Assembly: GCF_004027225.2 (NCBI RefSeq)
Contig: NC_044302.2
Span: 41,150,510 to 41,214,509, forward strand
DNA from: Strigops habroptila
Lineage: Eukaryota; Chordata; Aves; Psittaciformes; Psittacidae
DNA: 64,000 nucleotides
Direction: 5' to 3'
Shown here in pieces: positions 26,296-39,503 of the stretch. The position numbers and the translations under genes were made by a program. Every line of letters begins with the position of its first letter. Position 1 is the first letter of the stretch. The notes beneath the pieces are model-generated. The model was given only the letters and a program-made list of their open reading frames with translations, ran no database searches and was not told the origin of the DNA.

Positions 26296-29200
26296 GACTT
26301 GTTTAGGGCTTCATAGATTTTTTTTCTTTTCAGAGATAATAATTACTATATAGGCAGAATCACTGCTATAAATGAATTCCTTGTTCTATTTGTCAAAACA
26401 GTGGGGCCTAAGGTATGCCTTACTAGCTTATGCGTAAATGATAAAGACTAAAAAGAAGTCAAGTTAATTAAAAAGAGATGAGAACATGAATCGATTGTTT
26501 TCCATGCTTGCCATTTTTTCTTATAACCCTTTTTGCTCTTTCTTGATGCACTCATGTGAAAAATAATGCTGCTTCTTGCATCAGTCTTCCAAACTCTTTT
26601 CAAGCCTACTGTGCACTCCAGCCTTTAATGACAAGCACTTAAACAAAATGCACTGTTCCACTGGATTTACTGTGAGCCTCTTAAGAGATTCTTCTGGTCA
26701 GCAAACTCACTTGAAAGCTTGACAATCTAGCCTTTTTTTAAAATTGAAGAGGAGCTAATTTAAAATCACTGGATAAATCAAATGCAGAAAATTAAAGCAG
26801 CAAATCAACAGAGGAAAGGTGAACAGAATTAAACGGACAGTGATTTAACTGGTATCATCTCTTCTGCTCATGCATATGTTATCTAAACTTTATCTTCCTT
26901 CCTGCTGGTATTTCTGGGAGTACAATTGCTACTTAATATACATGCTATGAGTAAAAATAACCTTAAAATATTTTCCCATAAATGCCTGAATTTGACTTCA
27001 TATCCCTGTAGTGAAATAACTCAGTATAAGCTGTATGTCTAAACTGGTTTCCATGTAGCATGATTTCTGATTTGATCACTTTACAGGAATTAGACAGTAA
27101 CAGAACTATGTCGGGTTATATTTTTTCTTTTGAAACCAGTTACAAGCCCATTTATTTAAGCCATAACCCTGGCTTAGTGGTCCCAAAACTAGTTGCAAAC
27201 TCGCTAAATCATTTTGACTGAAGAAAAAAAGAAAGCAATCTTCAAAGCAGGCTTCAGAAAACCAAGGAAGAGATATCGATGCTACCTATGCCCCTTTTCA
27301 TCTCACTGGCTAGTGATACATGTGCTCACCCACAATCAGCACCCTCGTCCCTCTGATGGGGATTTCTGCTGACATCTCTTGCAGCACGCTGCCTCTATGA
27401 ACATGCCAAAGTTTATTCCAGGATGATCAATCTCCCTGTTCGTACCTTGTCAGCATCACTGCTGTCTCAGTGCGATGGCTCTTTGGATCGGTCATGTGAA
27501 GTGGAATAGTGTCATAAACGAGGCTGTGAGTAACTCAGCCTCGCACGCCTGGTAGCGCGGCAGCAGCAGCAGCCCCCTGGGGCCTCCAAATTCATGAGTT
27601 TCCTCACACAAAGGAAAGCACTGAACCCCAGCCTTGCCCAAGCTGTTGAACAGACCAGTCCCCAGACTACCAGATGGATGAAGCTGCCAGTGCAGCTACA
27701 CTGATGCCGACGTATCACTGCTAAAAACTCTCCCAACAAAAGGAGACTCCACTCCACTTTGACACAGAGCATGTGAAGTTTTCCTCTGTTCACCTCTCAG
27801 CCTCCTGGTCTGCTTACCCAGGCTGCAACTCACGTTGTGTTAACCTTTGGATGCAAAGTCCCATATGACCATGGTTAATCACTTGATCTTTTAAAAACTC
27901 CCAGCTCTTGGAGGTCAGCTTTCTGAAGCTTGCCTGGATTATCACCCTCTTCGATCTGCCAGGGGAGCTGTTTGTGTGATTCTCTCTTCAATACACTTCC
28001 ATCTAGGTGTGTCAGGCTGGCAAAACCCTACCATTTGAATTGTTTAAGTCAGGTAAAACACTGTTAAAACAGGCCCATGAGGGCCTTTCACATCTATTCT
28101 CCCTGAAAATATTTCAGAGATAAAACAGACCTTGCGCTAAGCAGGAGAAACGTAAAACTGCTGCAACTTTGTGAGTGACTAAAAATAGCACATCATGGGA
28201 TATTTTTTTTTCCCCCATGTCTGGTGAAATGAGAGAAAAATAATCATAAATGTGCTGTCCTGTTTTACACAGGACTATGTATCAGCCATGAGAGAGAAAC
28301 TGTCAAATCACACACACAGGTTTTCAAATGATGCAAAATAAAAAACCTCAACCATATTTTAGGTGTTTAGTTTTGCCTTTTTTGTTTTCCCCTGCCTCTG
28401 TACTGTCTACTGACTCCCTACTACTGTAAAGAATAACGTTACGTTTTATCTTTTTTGGAGAAAACAGTGATCTCATAATTTTCAAATAATTTTACAGGAA
28501 AACGGGTTTTCATACAGTTTTTTTTTCTTGGCTTTTTCTATATCTCAGCCCTGAGATATGCACATGAAAAGATCTTCATATTACTATCTCAATCTGTTCC
28601 CAGTTAACACTTCAGTGAAATCCTGCCCCACTGAACTCAAAGGCATTTTAAGGTAGATTTCTGTAGCGTTGGACTCCTTACCTATTTTCAGTGACAGCCT
28701 AGAGAAATCCAGCAATATATGCTTCACTTTGAACCTAATGGATGAGAAGTAGTTGAGGGCAGACTCACATCTCTGGCTTCCTGCTTTCTGCTGCAGCTCT
28801 AATTATTTATTCTGCAGTGGGTATTTTATAGGCACCATGCAATGCCAGCTGAAGGTTACTACAGCAAAGCAGCAAAAAGGATGATGACTACAAAGTCATT
28901 GGCAGTTTATTTTAATTCAGCTGGAAAGAGCAACGTCTGCTGTTATCATCCTTGTATTTGGCAAAGGTTAGAGTTTATCTGAGTTTCACAAGCTGCCAAA
29001 ATGCTGAGTAGATCCTGCCTCAGTGTCTCAGTGAACACTGAAATGCATATTAATTGAAGATCTAAGGCTCTACATCAAATAGCAGTGTAACCAAACACTG
29101 CAGACCTGGGATGTGAATGTCTCTGGATCTAGATAGGAACGTTCAATATAACAAGACCCTTTAAATGTTTTGTACAGAAACATTGCTAAATCCTTTAAAG

Positions 29201-31070
29201 CTTTGACAGTGTTTTCCTACTAGCTGCAGTTAAAAATTGTTTTTTGGAGGTCAGTCCAGCTTGCTTACCTTGTGGTCACGTCCAAATGACCAGTGTTGGG
29301 AACAGCCCCGGCACCCCAGCTCCTAGGGCTGCTTGAGACAACACATGTCATGGCGATTAAACACCTCACCTCCCGCAAGGCCTATTGATCATGCACACAG
29401 GCGCATTCTTTCCTTACTGCTTCTTAATAAAAAAAAGAAGATGAGGATCATGAGAGGAGCTGCCTATCTCATCCTTCCAGGAGGTATATGAGTGTTGCAA
29501 GGGCAGAAAACTGCAGCGAAGAGAGGAGACCTAAACCAGCAAAGTGACATTTGCATGCTGCTTGAACTAACAGGTGAATTCAGTCATGCTGTAATGCATT
29601 GAGAATTTCTATCAATCAGCCACAGACAAGAATATATATCCTGGATGTTATTTAATATGTGTATAAATATAAAATATAAAGAGGCAGAGGGAACTGAGCA
29701 TTTATACCACACAGATATTAATAATATAATGTGTATTACTAGAGGTAGAAGTCAGGAATAATGCCAAGGAATTTAACAGATTCAAATCCATACAAAAACA
29801 GGTCAGGTGATGATTACAACATATTTGAGTTGCAGAAATTTTTCTAAGCTGTTTATCTGGATAGGTTTATTCTTTTATGGAAATTTGCGCTGGATCTGGG
29901 TCCAGCTTTACCATTCAGTCCTTCTTTTATAGTGGTCCTGATCTAAAACACAGAATTACAGCATTTGTAAGTTCACATATTTAAGCATGACCCCTCCTTG
30001 CATGATACATTTCTCCAGGGAAATACTGTGAATCAAATCTCAGCTTCGACAATGTAGAGGTAACTGGCAATAGTCAGCATCATTGTGGCTAGTTAAGTCC
30101 CTTGCTTTTGAAGTAAAGTCACAAATACAGGTTACAGTGTGGATACGGTATCTTAATTGCATACAAGATACCGACATCCCTTTCTCAATCTGACTCCTCC
30201 TGGTTGCCCTGCATATATTGTGTGCCGTTTACATAGGATATTTCGCCTAGTAAATCCCTACACATCATTTTCCTCATTATATTTGTAATGCAAAAAGTAA
30301 ATAGTGCACAGATGTACAAAACTTGCAAGTATAAGTGATTAATAATAATGTAGTTTCAATGGACCTCTTTTAACAGAGAATGGATTATAATCCTCAGCAT
30401 ATAATGGTGTAATTTTAAATGTGGTCCAAAAGTCTAGGAATCAGACATTTGAGTAGGAAGTGGCTTAAAAGTGCTAAGTATGTGCCATAATTTTAGACTC
30501 TCAATGCTGTTAAGTGCAGCCAGGAAAATTTGCATCCTAGAGTTGGATATCATCCAGAGAAGATCTTTGAGCTCCTACAACTTCTTAGAGACTTACCATA
30601 GCAACTTCCATTTCTGACTCATCCATACAGCTGACTGCTTTCCTTCTGCCCCACAATTAGGGGACAGACTCATAGCTACTTCCAGTAAATACACAGAGCA
30701 ACTGACCTGACAAATTAACTGGCAACCACAGTTCCGACCACCTACGCACGGTCATGATGTAGGTAATGTCTAAGTCGGTAATATTTTCAGCTGTAAGACA
30801 ACAGGCAAACTGACTCTTACGATTGCAAAGAAAGGATTGATGAACTGATGATGTTAAAGCTCTATTTCCATATTCAGTACACATACTTTAAGTAACAGAG
30901 GTTTCTCAAGTTTCTTTTATTTCTCTTCTCATGGGCATATAACTGATGCATCATAAAAACTTTGTCCTACAACTACCGAAGCCAGAAGAAGAAGGTCATA
31001 GTTTTGAAAAGTCACTTACTACCAAGTATCTGCACGAAACCTGTGATTCTATGAGGTAGCAATAAGGAGG

Positions 31071-31158
31071 GAAAAAAAAATTAAAACAAATGAACAAAAA
31101 AACACACCCCCCCCCAAAAAAACCAACCAACTAACCAAACAAACAAACCAAAAAACCT
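31071..31158. repeat. A/C-rich low-complexity block
   Basis: A run of A, a CACACCCCCCCCC tract and (CCAA)n/(CAAA)n-like sequence. Frames read from its complement are low-complexity artefacts. Confidence 0.9.
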
Positions 31159-31332
31159 CAAACCAGCAGCGAGATAAGGGAGGTAGATTCAGTGAGATAA
31201 GATTTCTACATCTTCCTCCTATCAGTATAGTAAGAATGATTTTGACTGTTGTCTGTATTTCCCCTAATATTTCCAAATGTTGTTTTACTTCATAGTTATT
31301 ATTTCCACACACTATCATTTGACATGTACGTT

Positions 31333-31380
31333 ATAAATAAATATATGTTATAAATAAATAAATCACAATAAATAAACAAA
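31333..31380. repeat. (TAAA)n-type simple repeat, interrupted
   Basis: Two TAAATAAA clusters are separated by a short AT-rich spacer. Low complexity only. Confidence 0.85.
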
Positions 31381-31750
31381 TTAGTGCTGTTGCTGGAACA
31401 TTAAGTTCCATAAACAAGAAAGTTTCTGCAGAGCATCATCTCTTGAGGGAAAAGTTATAATGTAAAACCGAGTTCCTAAGGTAAAAGATATTATTTGTGA
31501 TTAACCCACATGCTCAGAGGTGACTAACAATCCCCACCCTCCTTCAAGGTGTAACAATAAAATAGTGCTTCCTAGGTAGTTCTTCCAAGACAAATTACAA
31601 CTTCAAAGGAAAGAGTAGCTCCATTCACAAAATAGGTCATCAACACGAGAAAGGAAACATAGCAAGCAAGACGCTTTCCTTCCAGAAAACTGGAAAGTGA
31701 GTTTACTGAGCTATCTTTCAGTACTTCCTTTTGCCTGTTTCCCCACTACT

Positions 31751-31755
<5 letters not shown>

Positions 31756-31781
<26 letters not shown>

Positions 31782-31817
31782 AAAGCCATGCAAAGATTGC
31801 AGATTTTTTTTTTTTTT
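31756..31817. repeat. A(29) run, short spacer, T(14) run
   Basis: A 29-base run of A (31756-31784), then about 19 bases, then 14 T (31804-31817). The two runs can pair as a snap-back. No retroposed body with target duplications is recognisable in front of the A run, so it is not called a poly(A) tail. Confidence 0.9.
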
Positions 31818-34800
31818 CCCAGAGGGTGTTATGCAAAGTCAACTGGAACATATAACAAAGTCTCTTAGAAAACTTCATTTATATATTGCTGCCCACAATA
31901 CAAATGAGGAATAGACTGTAATCTCCACTATATATTTTTTTTAATTTCCTCATTCACCACTGAATTCATTGAGCCGCGATCTTTCAGTCAAGTAATTTGA
32001 GGGCAATTAGTTGTGTGCTGGAATCCTCTGTTCAGCTCATCCAAACAAAGCAAATTGTTTGGCCACTTTGGAGACAACGGTTACATAGGAGCCCCACTTG
32101 TACAAATCTGAATCCCATACTTTACCTGTTCTTCACCAATTGTTGTCTTTTTCCTGGCAGTTTACCTGCAAAACATGTGAAAAGTGCTTCCCACCCTTGT
32201 GTACAGCAAGATAGTGTAGCTGGGGCTTTTCAAAGAGGTGGCCACCCTTACTTAATCACCAGTGCAGTTATACAAGATGAGCTAATAAGGCTAATTGAGT
32301 TTCCCATGTCACACTGTACACTCATCTGTAGAAGGCATCAGTCTGCTGATCTCAATAGCTGGTGCATTTTGCCTGTCTTCTAACAGCTGGTGGACAGAGA
32401 AAATACTGCAATCACAGATTTTTAGAAGTCCTCATTTATTGCAGTTGCTATACAGTACTGTTTTCAGTGCTTTCCTACCAAACTTACACACACGAGCATT
32501 CACTAAGAAGTGTTGTAACAGTGTTGTATTTTAGGTTTGTAACACCAACCATTTGTCTGGCAGCACAGCACATACTGTTTTCTCATCCTTAAATCTAGAA
32601 GGCTGAGAAGTTGAGTCTATCAGTTCAAAATGAAATGTGGACATTCAGGACTCCCCCGTTTCTTTTTGCTGCCACATATGCAGCATTGGAATATCCAGCT
32701 TGCTTGTTCCATTGTATTTTCTCCCAAAGAGGAGCTCTAAAGAGACATTTCTGTGTCCGCTGAATGCCCTGTATTTTTTCTCTTCACTAATCATGCATAT
32801 TGTGTGTTGTAGAGTTTGAACTGCTCAGCATAGTGTGATTTAATTTCTTATGTGAAAAAAAGGCAGGACTGTTGCACTTCACATCAAAATCAGTGAGTTT
32901 GTAACTGCTGGTACTTTTAATGATTGATGAGAGCTTTGGCATAGTTTCTGTTTGGAAAAGAGGGCTTTGAACTGGTGGATGAAATACAAGGAGGAGAGAC
33001 TTACATAATGGGCCCATCTCCCCTAATCTCCTCACCAAAGAATACACAAAGAGGAAAAACAAGGAGTACCTTGTAACCCTTGCAGTGACGAGCGCCTCAT
33101 TTAATGTATTCAGTTACTTATTAGGAGGCCAATATAAATCCAGCACAACAGTGTGCAAAGTCAGCAGGAGGTCTGAATCCTAATGTTATTTTTCCCACCA
33201 CTGAACAAATGATCCCAACCACCAGCTTCAGAAGCTCATCCTCATTAGTATGTATGAAATGAGTGGAAAAAGCACTAGGAGATTTATATTGTTCTGTATT
33301 CAATGCAATTAACAAGAGACGGTGCTGATTTCTGGAGGAAAGGGGCAGTGTCCACAGATTCCTGTGCACCTTTCATTGTAACGAGCGATAGAAATCTATC
33401 ACAGCATGATGACCTTAAAAAGTACCCTCATCATTTTCTAATCCTACTGACATTCATTAACTAGACATTTTAGCCACCTGCATATTATAATCTGCGACCA
33501 CCATTAAGGTCAGTATAGAGTTTTCATTATAAGCCCCCTGCTTACAAGGTTTTATAACTTTGCTGGAAAATCTAAGGACATCCAAGGAGTATTTTTTGCA
33601 GAACTCTTGTCTATTTTTAACTTCTGAAGACACCAAAAGAAAAAAGAACTACATAAATGCCATTTAAAAAAAGAAAAAAATATATAAAAAAATCAAACAT
33701 CTATATGATCTATATGTTGGTGTCAGACACTACTCAGAGAGCAAATAGTACAGGTAAGGTCACTTTGAAACCAAGTGACTCCTCCCAAGAAACACGAATG
33801 GGATATTAATTTAATTAGTATCAAGTAGATTGTAGGAAAGGGTGGCTTGCATATACCTTATCTGATATACACGACGGCCTCGCAAAGGTCTGGATTTGAA
33901 CTTGAAAAGCAGTGTGTCACCACACTAAGGTCAGCTAAAGCTTTGCCACGGACTCTAGTGAGACCACGAATTGAACCAGACTTCGTGGTTTGGTGCCTGT
34001 TTTATTTTATCTTATTTATTTTATTTTACAGTTAATGTCTTCTTAATTTTCTGTTTTCACAAAGTTAGGAGGCATGGTTACAAACTGATTAATGTTACAG
34101 ATTTTGCATCTTGGGTGATGTCCTGATCCCATGAAAGTCAACGATGGTACTCCCAAAGACTTCTGCAACGTCACTTCTTTACCCCAAGCACTTTAGCCCA
34201 CATCAAATGTAGCTCATTTATAAATCTACTCTGGGTTTTATTGAACACACAAATTAAAGATTTCAATAGAATACTCCCAAGCAAAACCGTAATACTCTTA
34301 AATCAAGTTTTATTTGTGTCTTTGTCATCATATGTAAGTAGATATTAAAACACACATATGTTTTCTGCTGATTTTCTGTGAACACTAATGAATATTCCAC
34401 ACAGGACTGAATGTACAATCCAAGCAACATCCACAGGAAGTCCCTGCCAAAGTGAGGAATAATGTTGTCTTCAGGACAGGCCAAATAAAGAGTTAGTCAC
34501 CAAGAATATTGGTATAAATGATACCCTGAGCAATAACACATGAATTTATTTTTCAGCTAGTGGGAGTTTCATCACTGGTGGCACATAAATGAGAACGCCT
34601 GTGGTTTATTTCATGCAAGTCAATGTTTTCCTCTACATTTCTTGCCACTTCTGCACGTATGAGGTATCTGTCTTAACTACTAAACTTCCACACATGCAAT
34701 GGAAAGTAGACTAACACACTGTTTGGTATGATGGTTTAAGGAAAGGACAATGGATTGACTCAGAAATCAAGTATGTGCCTCCAAGAAATGGAATCTCTTC

Positions 34801-35163
34801 TTTCACAATAAGTCAAACAGGCTTCTGCTAGCAGCCAGTTTCTGCATGGTCTTTTCCCCTTTCTGTTGGATCAGTGACAAATCTTCCAAATGGCTTTCAC
34901 TCACTTCCTCTCAATTTTGCTGCGCTGGTATCAGGCACAGCAGAGTGACTGAAATTAACTTAGGCAGGCCTGGAATGCCTGGGCTGTGATTTACCTGGGA
35001 CAGTCACACTCCAAGCAAGAGCTAGCTAATAATTGCAAGGAATGAGCAAACACAGGAAGTCTCCACAGTGCTTCCCTTATTCACTGGTAATAGCTCAGGC
35101 TCCATTAGCACATGCTTTTCAGCTCTAATAATCACCAGGAAACTCCAGACTGCAACCAGCCTG

Positions 35164-35180
35164 GAGGGAGGGAGGGAGGA
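35164..35180. repeat. (GGGA)n short repeat
   Basis: About four GGGA units, followed 25 bases later by a short (ATC)n run near 35206-35220. Confidence 0.85.
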
Positions 35181-36364
35181 GTTGTACCTGGCAATAATGC
35201 TGTTGTCATCATCATCATCAGATAGGCCAGAAGTTATCGCCCCTACACACAGTAAGAAACACCTAACTCCACAGATACCTGTACTTCAGTGCAATTTCTT
35301 GTGGAGTAAAACCTTTTCAAATACAAGCACCATTGGCAGATCACATATAGTCATCTGGAAAAATCTAGACTACTGAATTTGCATCTCCAGCATTATTATT
35401 ATTACTTTTCCTGGCCTGATGAAATACAGAGAAAAGCAAAAAGGGAGCTCTTTCTACACCAGCTAATTGAACCTGAGCTAGAAACGCCATCCTGCCAGTT
35501 TTCCCTTTAGGAAAAGGATTACAGACAAGCAGTCAAAGGAAAATATCCATTTCAGCTCTTTTTGCTGAATAACATCTTTGCTAGATAAAGCATACTCAGA
35601 AATCACTGAAAAGACCCCATCGACTCCCGAGTGTCAATTCCCCACTGTATCCCATAAAAGGCACACTGTGCTACAAACTGACAGTTCATCCCACACACCC
35701 CTTGGAGAGGAATCATTTTCTGCTCTTCCCCACGAGACACCAGGGACATTAAGTCGCCCTTGGTGAGGGCAGGTGCTTGGTGAGGATGGGAGAGATGCCT
35801 TTCCACTCGCCTCCTGTTTTCCCTTTGCTCACAGATGTGAGCCAAGAGGAGCTGAACTCCAGCCAGCCCACCTGGGGATGACGATTGCTGGTCGCCTGGG
35901 TGCCTTTCTAGACTGATCCACCATCCAACACGTGCCCCTGAGCACTGTTGTATCCTGGCTATCCTATGTCACTTTTTCCACACAGAATTAGGTCCAAATA
36001 GCTCATCAATCTGTGTTGGGAGTGACTGACACTGATAAAAACTCCTCTGTCAAAAGCAGGACATGGTTTTTTCTTCCCAAATACTTTGTCATGTCTTTCA
36101 ACACATTTTCAGTCACTCTTCTCTATCTCAGCATGCCATAATGTGTTTGACATTAATTTCTCCTTTAGTATGTAAAATTATTCATATTGTTTGAAAGCAA
36201 CCGTAAACCTAGAGCAACTCAACCTCTCATTGCTTGTTGTTTTAATTCAGTAATATCACTGGATCAAAGGATAAAACCTGACTAAAAGATTGTTTTCCAT
36301 CAGCTGCTCATTTGCTAAGGTTTAATCAATTGTCACATTGCTTTGCTACATCTTGCTAATCTTT

Positions 36365-36605
36365 TGCTTCATATAGAGACTATTTGCTTTTGTCTCTCTT
36401 TGGTCCTCTTTCTTTCTTTCTCATTCCCCCCATCACTTCTCCCTGGCTTCCCTCCCTCTCGCCCACTGCCCACTCAGCTTCATAAATTTTCCCGGCTGGA
36501 GCCTTCTCCTCGTCTCTTCCATTCTGCCCTGGCTGCTCTTCTCCCCCTCTGTTCTTCTTCCTCTATGTTTTTTTGTCTGTCAGTCACAGAGCCTTTTTTC
36601 CTCCC
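36365..36605. repeat. Pyrimidine-rich tract, about 240 bp
   Basis: The + strand is dominated by C and T over about 240 bases (CTTTCTTTCTTTCTC, CCCTCCCTCTCGCCC, TTCTCCCCCTCTG and similar), with only short purine interruptions. The - strand is the purine (GA-rich) strand. Such tracts can adopt triplex (H-DNA) structures or bind GAGA/PTB-type factors; no role is shown here. The + strand open frame of about 92 codons (Leu/Pro/Ser-rich) across it is compositional. Confidence 0.75.
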
Positions 36606-39496
36606 ACTGCCATCAATTTGAGAGGTCAAAAAAGTCAGATGGATGAGATTTAATATAATGAATGAAGGTGTGTGTGTTGGGGAGGAGGATGGAATAAAGC
36701 CTCTTTATTTCAGATACTGAAACCATTAAAGATTTCTCTTTGGTAATATCGTATTGTCTGGCAATTCCACTTACTGAGTGTTCCTAAGGGCTCAGTTCAG
36801 CTGAAAGGACACTGAATGCAATGATTTTGACTTATTAAACTAACCACTTCTTATTATTTAAAATTGGATTTGCTCTCAGTTTGATGCTGTAATTGTATTT
36901 AAAACGTTTTTATTATAATATTGACTTCTTTCAGTGCTGTCTTTTCATTATTGTAATTTTACACTTAGCTCCCCCATCTAGATCTGAAATGTTCATTGCT
37001 TTTTTTGGGAGCCACTGCAAAGGTTCACTTTGGACCATATTATCCACTTCAAGAACACAGGCAAAGCCAGAATAAATCCCTTTTCTCACTGTTTTCCTTA
37101 AGATGTTGATCGAGCTCCTGATTTTACAGAGGAACAGAGGACCTACCCTAGGAAAACTCCATGAATTAGACTTACCTTTCCAATCAAAATATATTTTGCA
37201 TGTTTTCAGAGAGTGTCTCTACACCTCTTCACTTGCTGTCCAAACAACTCAGTAGTTAGTGTCAAACCTTAATCACATAAAGAGAAACAGCAGCTGAGAG
37301 ACACATTTTATTCTGTTCAGTTCCTCGCTGTTGCATCCTTCCTTTTTAGAAGGATGGGACATCTAAACACAATGCTGGAGAAGCTGGAGGGGGGAGGGGC
37401 AGAACTTCTGAAATAGTGAATTAAAAATGTGGAGCACAATACCTGAAACTAAACCACTGTGAAGTAACTGAGGAGCATACTGTCTTCTCTCATAATAAAA
37501 CTGATGGGAAAGAAGCCTTGGAAACTCTCTTTAGATGCTCTCTCTACAGTTTCCGATTAATTTTCCTCTCATAGACTCTAACTAGAAGAGACTAATGTGA
37601 GATCATCAACATCCAATATGTGAAGAAAGTAAGTTTCCCTTTATGGGAAGTTCAATAGCAAATAATTTTTCTAGTGACTTAAACGACTGCCTATGGAATA
37701 CAACAGATCAGTTATATTCCTGTTACGGAGCTCCATAGCCTAGTTAAATCTACCATACACTCCCTTCCTGGTGAAATTTTACAAATCAGATCATCAGCAG
37801 GTGAAACTGATATGAATGCACTAATATTAGTAAGATTACGTCAATCTAGACCAGAGGAGGATGCAGTCCATGTGTGTTTAGAGTAATTTGATAATGAATC
37901 TCTGCAAACTTCTGTTGCTTTTAACAACTGTTAAATTCTACATCACTTTCCCATATTGACCTTCTATGTTCCGTTGTTTTGGTTTTTCAACAGGGAACCA
38001 CACCCTTCACCATATGGTCCAGCCGCTATCCACAGCATTCTTTGCTTATTTCACCATCATCTAACACTCTCTTCTCCTGGGAACTAGATAACACGGTGAC
38101 ATGTGAATGTTGCTCACAGTGCAACATGAATTTCTGCTGATTTTTCTGGCACAGTATAGCAGGGGCTGACCAGGGCAGCCTCCTGCATAAAACATCTGCT
38201 CCACAGTCTTGTTTGCCTTCCAAAATGCTCCATAGTTGTAAAGACCAACCTGCACACAATTGGCACCGAGAGACTCCCTTTGGGTTCCCTGGCAGAGACA
38301 AATCCTCCAGTAGAGTCCCTGGTACTTCCAGTGAATATTTTTAACTACTTTCCTGGATTCTTAATATTCTGAGTGCCCCTGCTGAGCACACCCTAGGCCA
38401 GCCTACAGTTATATTGGTATCCATTTGGAAGATGTCCAAAAAAAGTGATTAAGAAAAGCAAATCCACATACAGCACCCAGCAACCTAAAAACATGGCATT
38501 TCTGGTAAGATCTTTAGTTAGAGAAAGAATTTTGCAGAGATTCACCAACCATTAAGAATCACATCCTTGGAGGAGATTATGGCCTACCTGTTCTCAGTCT
38601 AACTTCATTTTGCATTTACAGAGATCTGGTAAACGTCTAGCACTCATAACTTTAAACTATGAGCCTGAGTCTGCAGGATTTAATTCAGCAAAAGACCTAC
38701 TGCCATTTTACATTAAGAGACTGAGAACTGGGTCCATGTTGGATTGTATGAACCTTCTTTCCTTTAGCTGAATTGTGCCTGAGAACAGCTATGTGCTGAT
38801 TAAAAACCTGCCCACTTCCAGCTACATTTTCAGAGTACAGCTGAGTTTGGTGAATTCCTCTGAAGTGATTAAAAGAAAGATCTTATTTTCCTCTGCGTAG
38901 GAGTAATTACTTTGCCAGGCATTCAATAATGCCATCTTGACAAAAACCATATTTGCAGTTTCATAAGCTTTCACTATTGCTATAAGATTAAAGAAGTCAA
39001 CACTACTTTATATTAAGATGTCCCTGCACTCAGCATTTTGTTTTTACTGGTAGTGAGATGCATCCCCACAGATAAAGGCATCTCCTCCAATGCTGCAATG
39101 GGAGAGGGGAAAAAGGAGTTATAACCCCTATCAAGATCACAGGATTCAAGTGCCTCCCAGACATCAAAACTATCTCAAATCATCCGTGGAGCAAACCCCC
39201 CTCATGTTTTTCAGACAGCTGTCAAAAGCCTCAGCTCTGCCACTCTTGTATGTTGTTTCTTGTCAATGTAAAATCTGCTGCACTTTGAACCTTGGAAATA
39301 GGGACTGAATCTGACAATAATAACTGATACAGAAATTGGGGAACGTTGCACAGGTTATCCTGACATGTGAAGATAATGAATGGGGATGTGCTCAACAACA
39401 AAGTGCCATTGCACCCCTGCAGTATCCCAGCTCCTCCAAACTGTATCTAATTGGATGCTGCTCCTGCCATCGCATGGAAGTTGGTAAGGTAGAAAC

Positions 39497-39503
39497 TATA
39501 TAA
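39497..39503 (+). promoter_or_regulatory. Isolated TATATAA box in a small CpG-containing pocket
   Basis: CTATATAACCGCAC lies in a 100-bp stretch carrying about five CpGs, unusual for this flank. A + strand frame without ATG at its head (39534-39947, 137 codons) starts 30 bases later, but its first ATG is about 40 codons in. Promoter function is conjecture. Confidence 0.25.

Larger units (their letters stand above)
17329..31070. other. Long AT-rich non-coding stretch
   Basis: About 13.7 kb with no coding exon or element that I can name. It includes a near-perfect 23-bp inverted repeat (17915-17976), a (GGAA)n repeat (19681-19733), a basic-residue micro-frame (25486-25602), a 13-bp perfect inverted repeat (26259-26295), and a somewhat GC-richer part near 27.3-27.9 kb. 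Several pieces dense in ATTA-type motifs (for example 28.84-28.99 kb) could be conserved enhancers, but conservation cannot be judged from one sequence. Confidence 0.5.

Noticed and set aside
31035-31060. Possible CR1 3' tail (GTGATTCTATGAG)
   Set aside because: Only one copy of the octamer-like unit and no CR1 body in front.
33880-33985. tRNA-like T-arm resemblance (GGATTTGAACT, and AATTGAACC later)
   Set aside because: No acceptor stem, D-arm or anticodon arm can be folded around either copy. A mitochondrial insertion was considered, but no contiguous match is recognisable.
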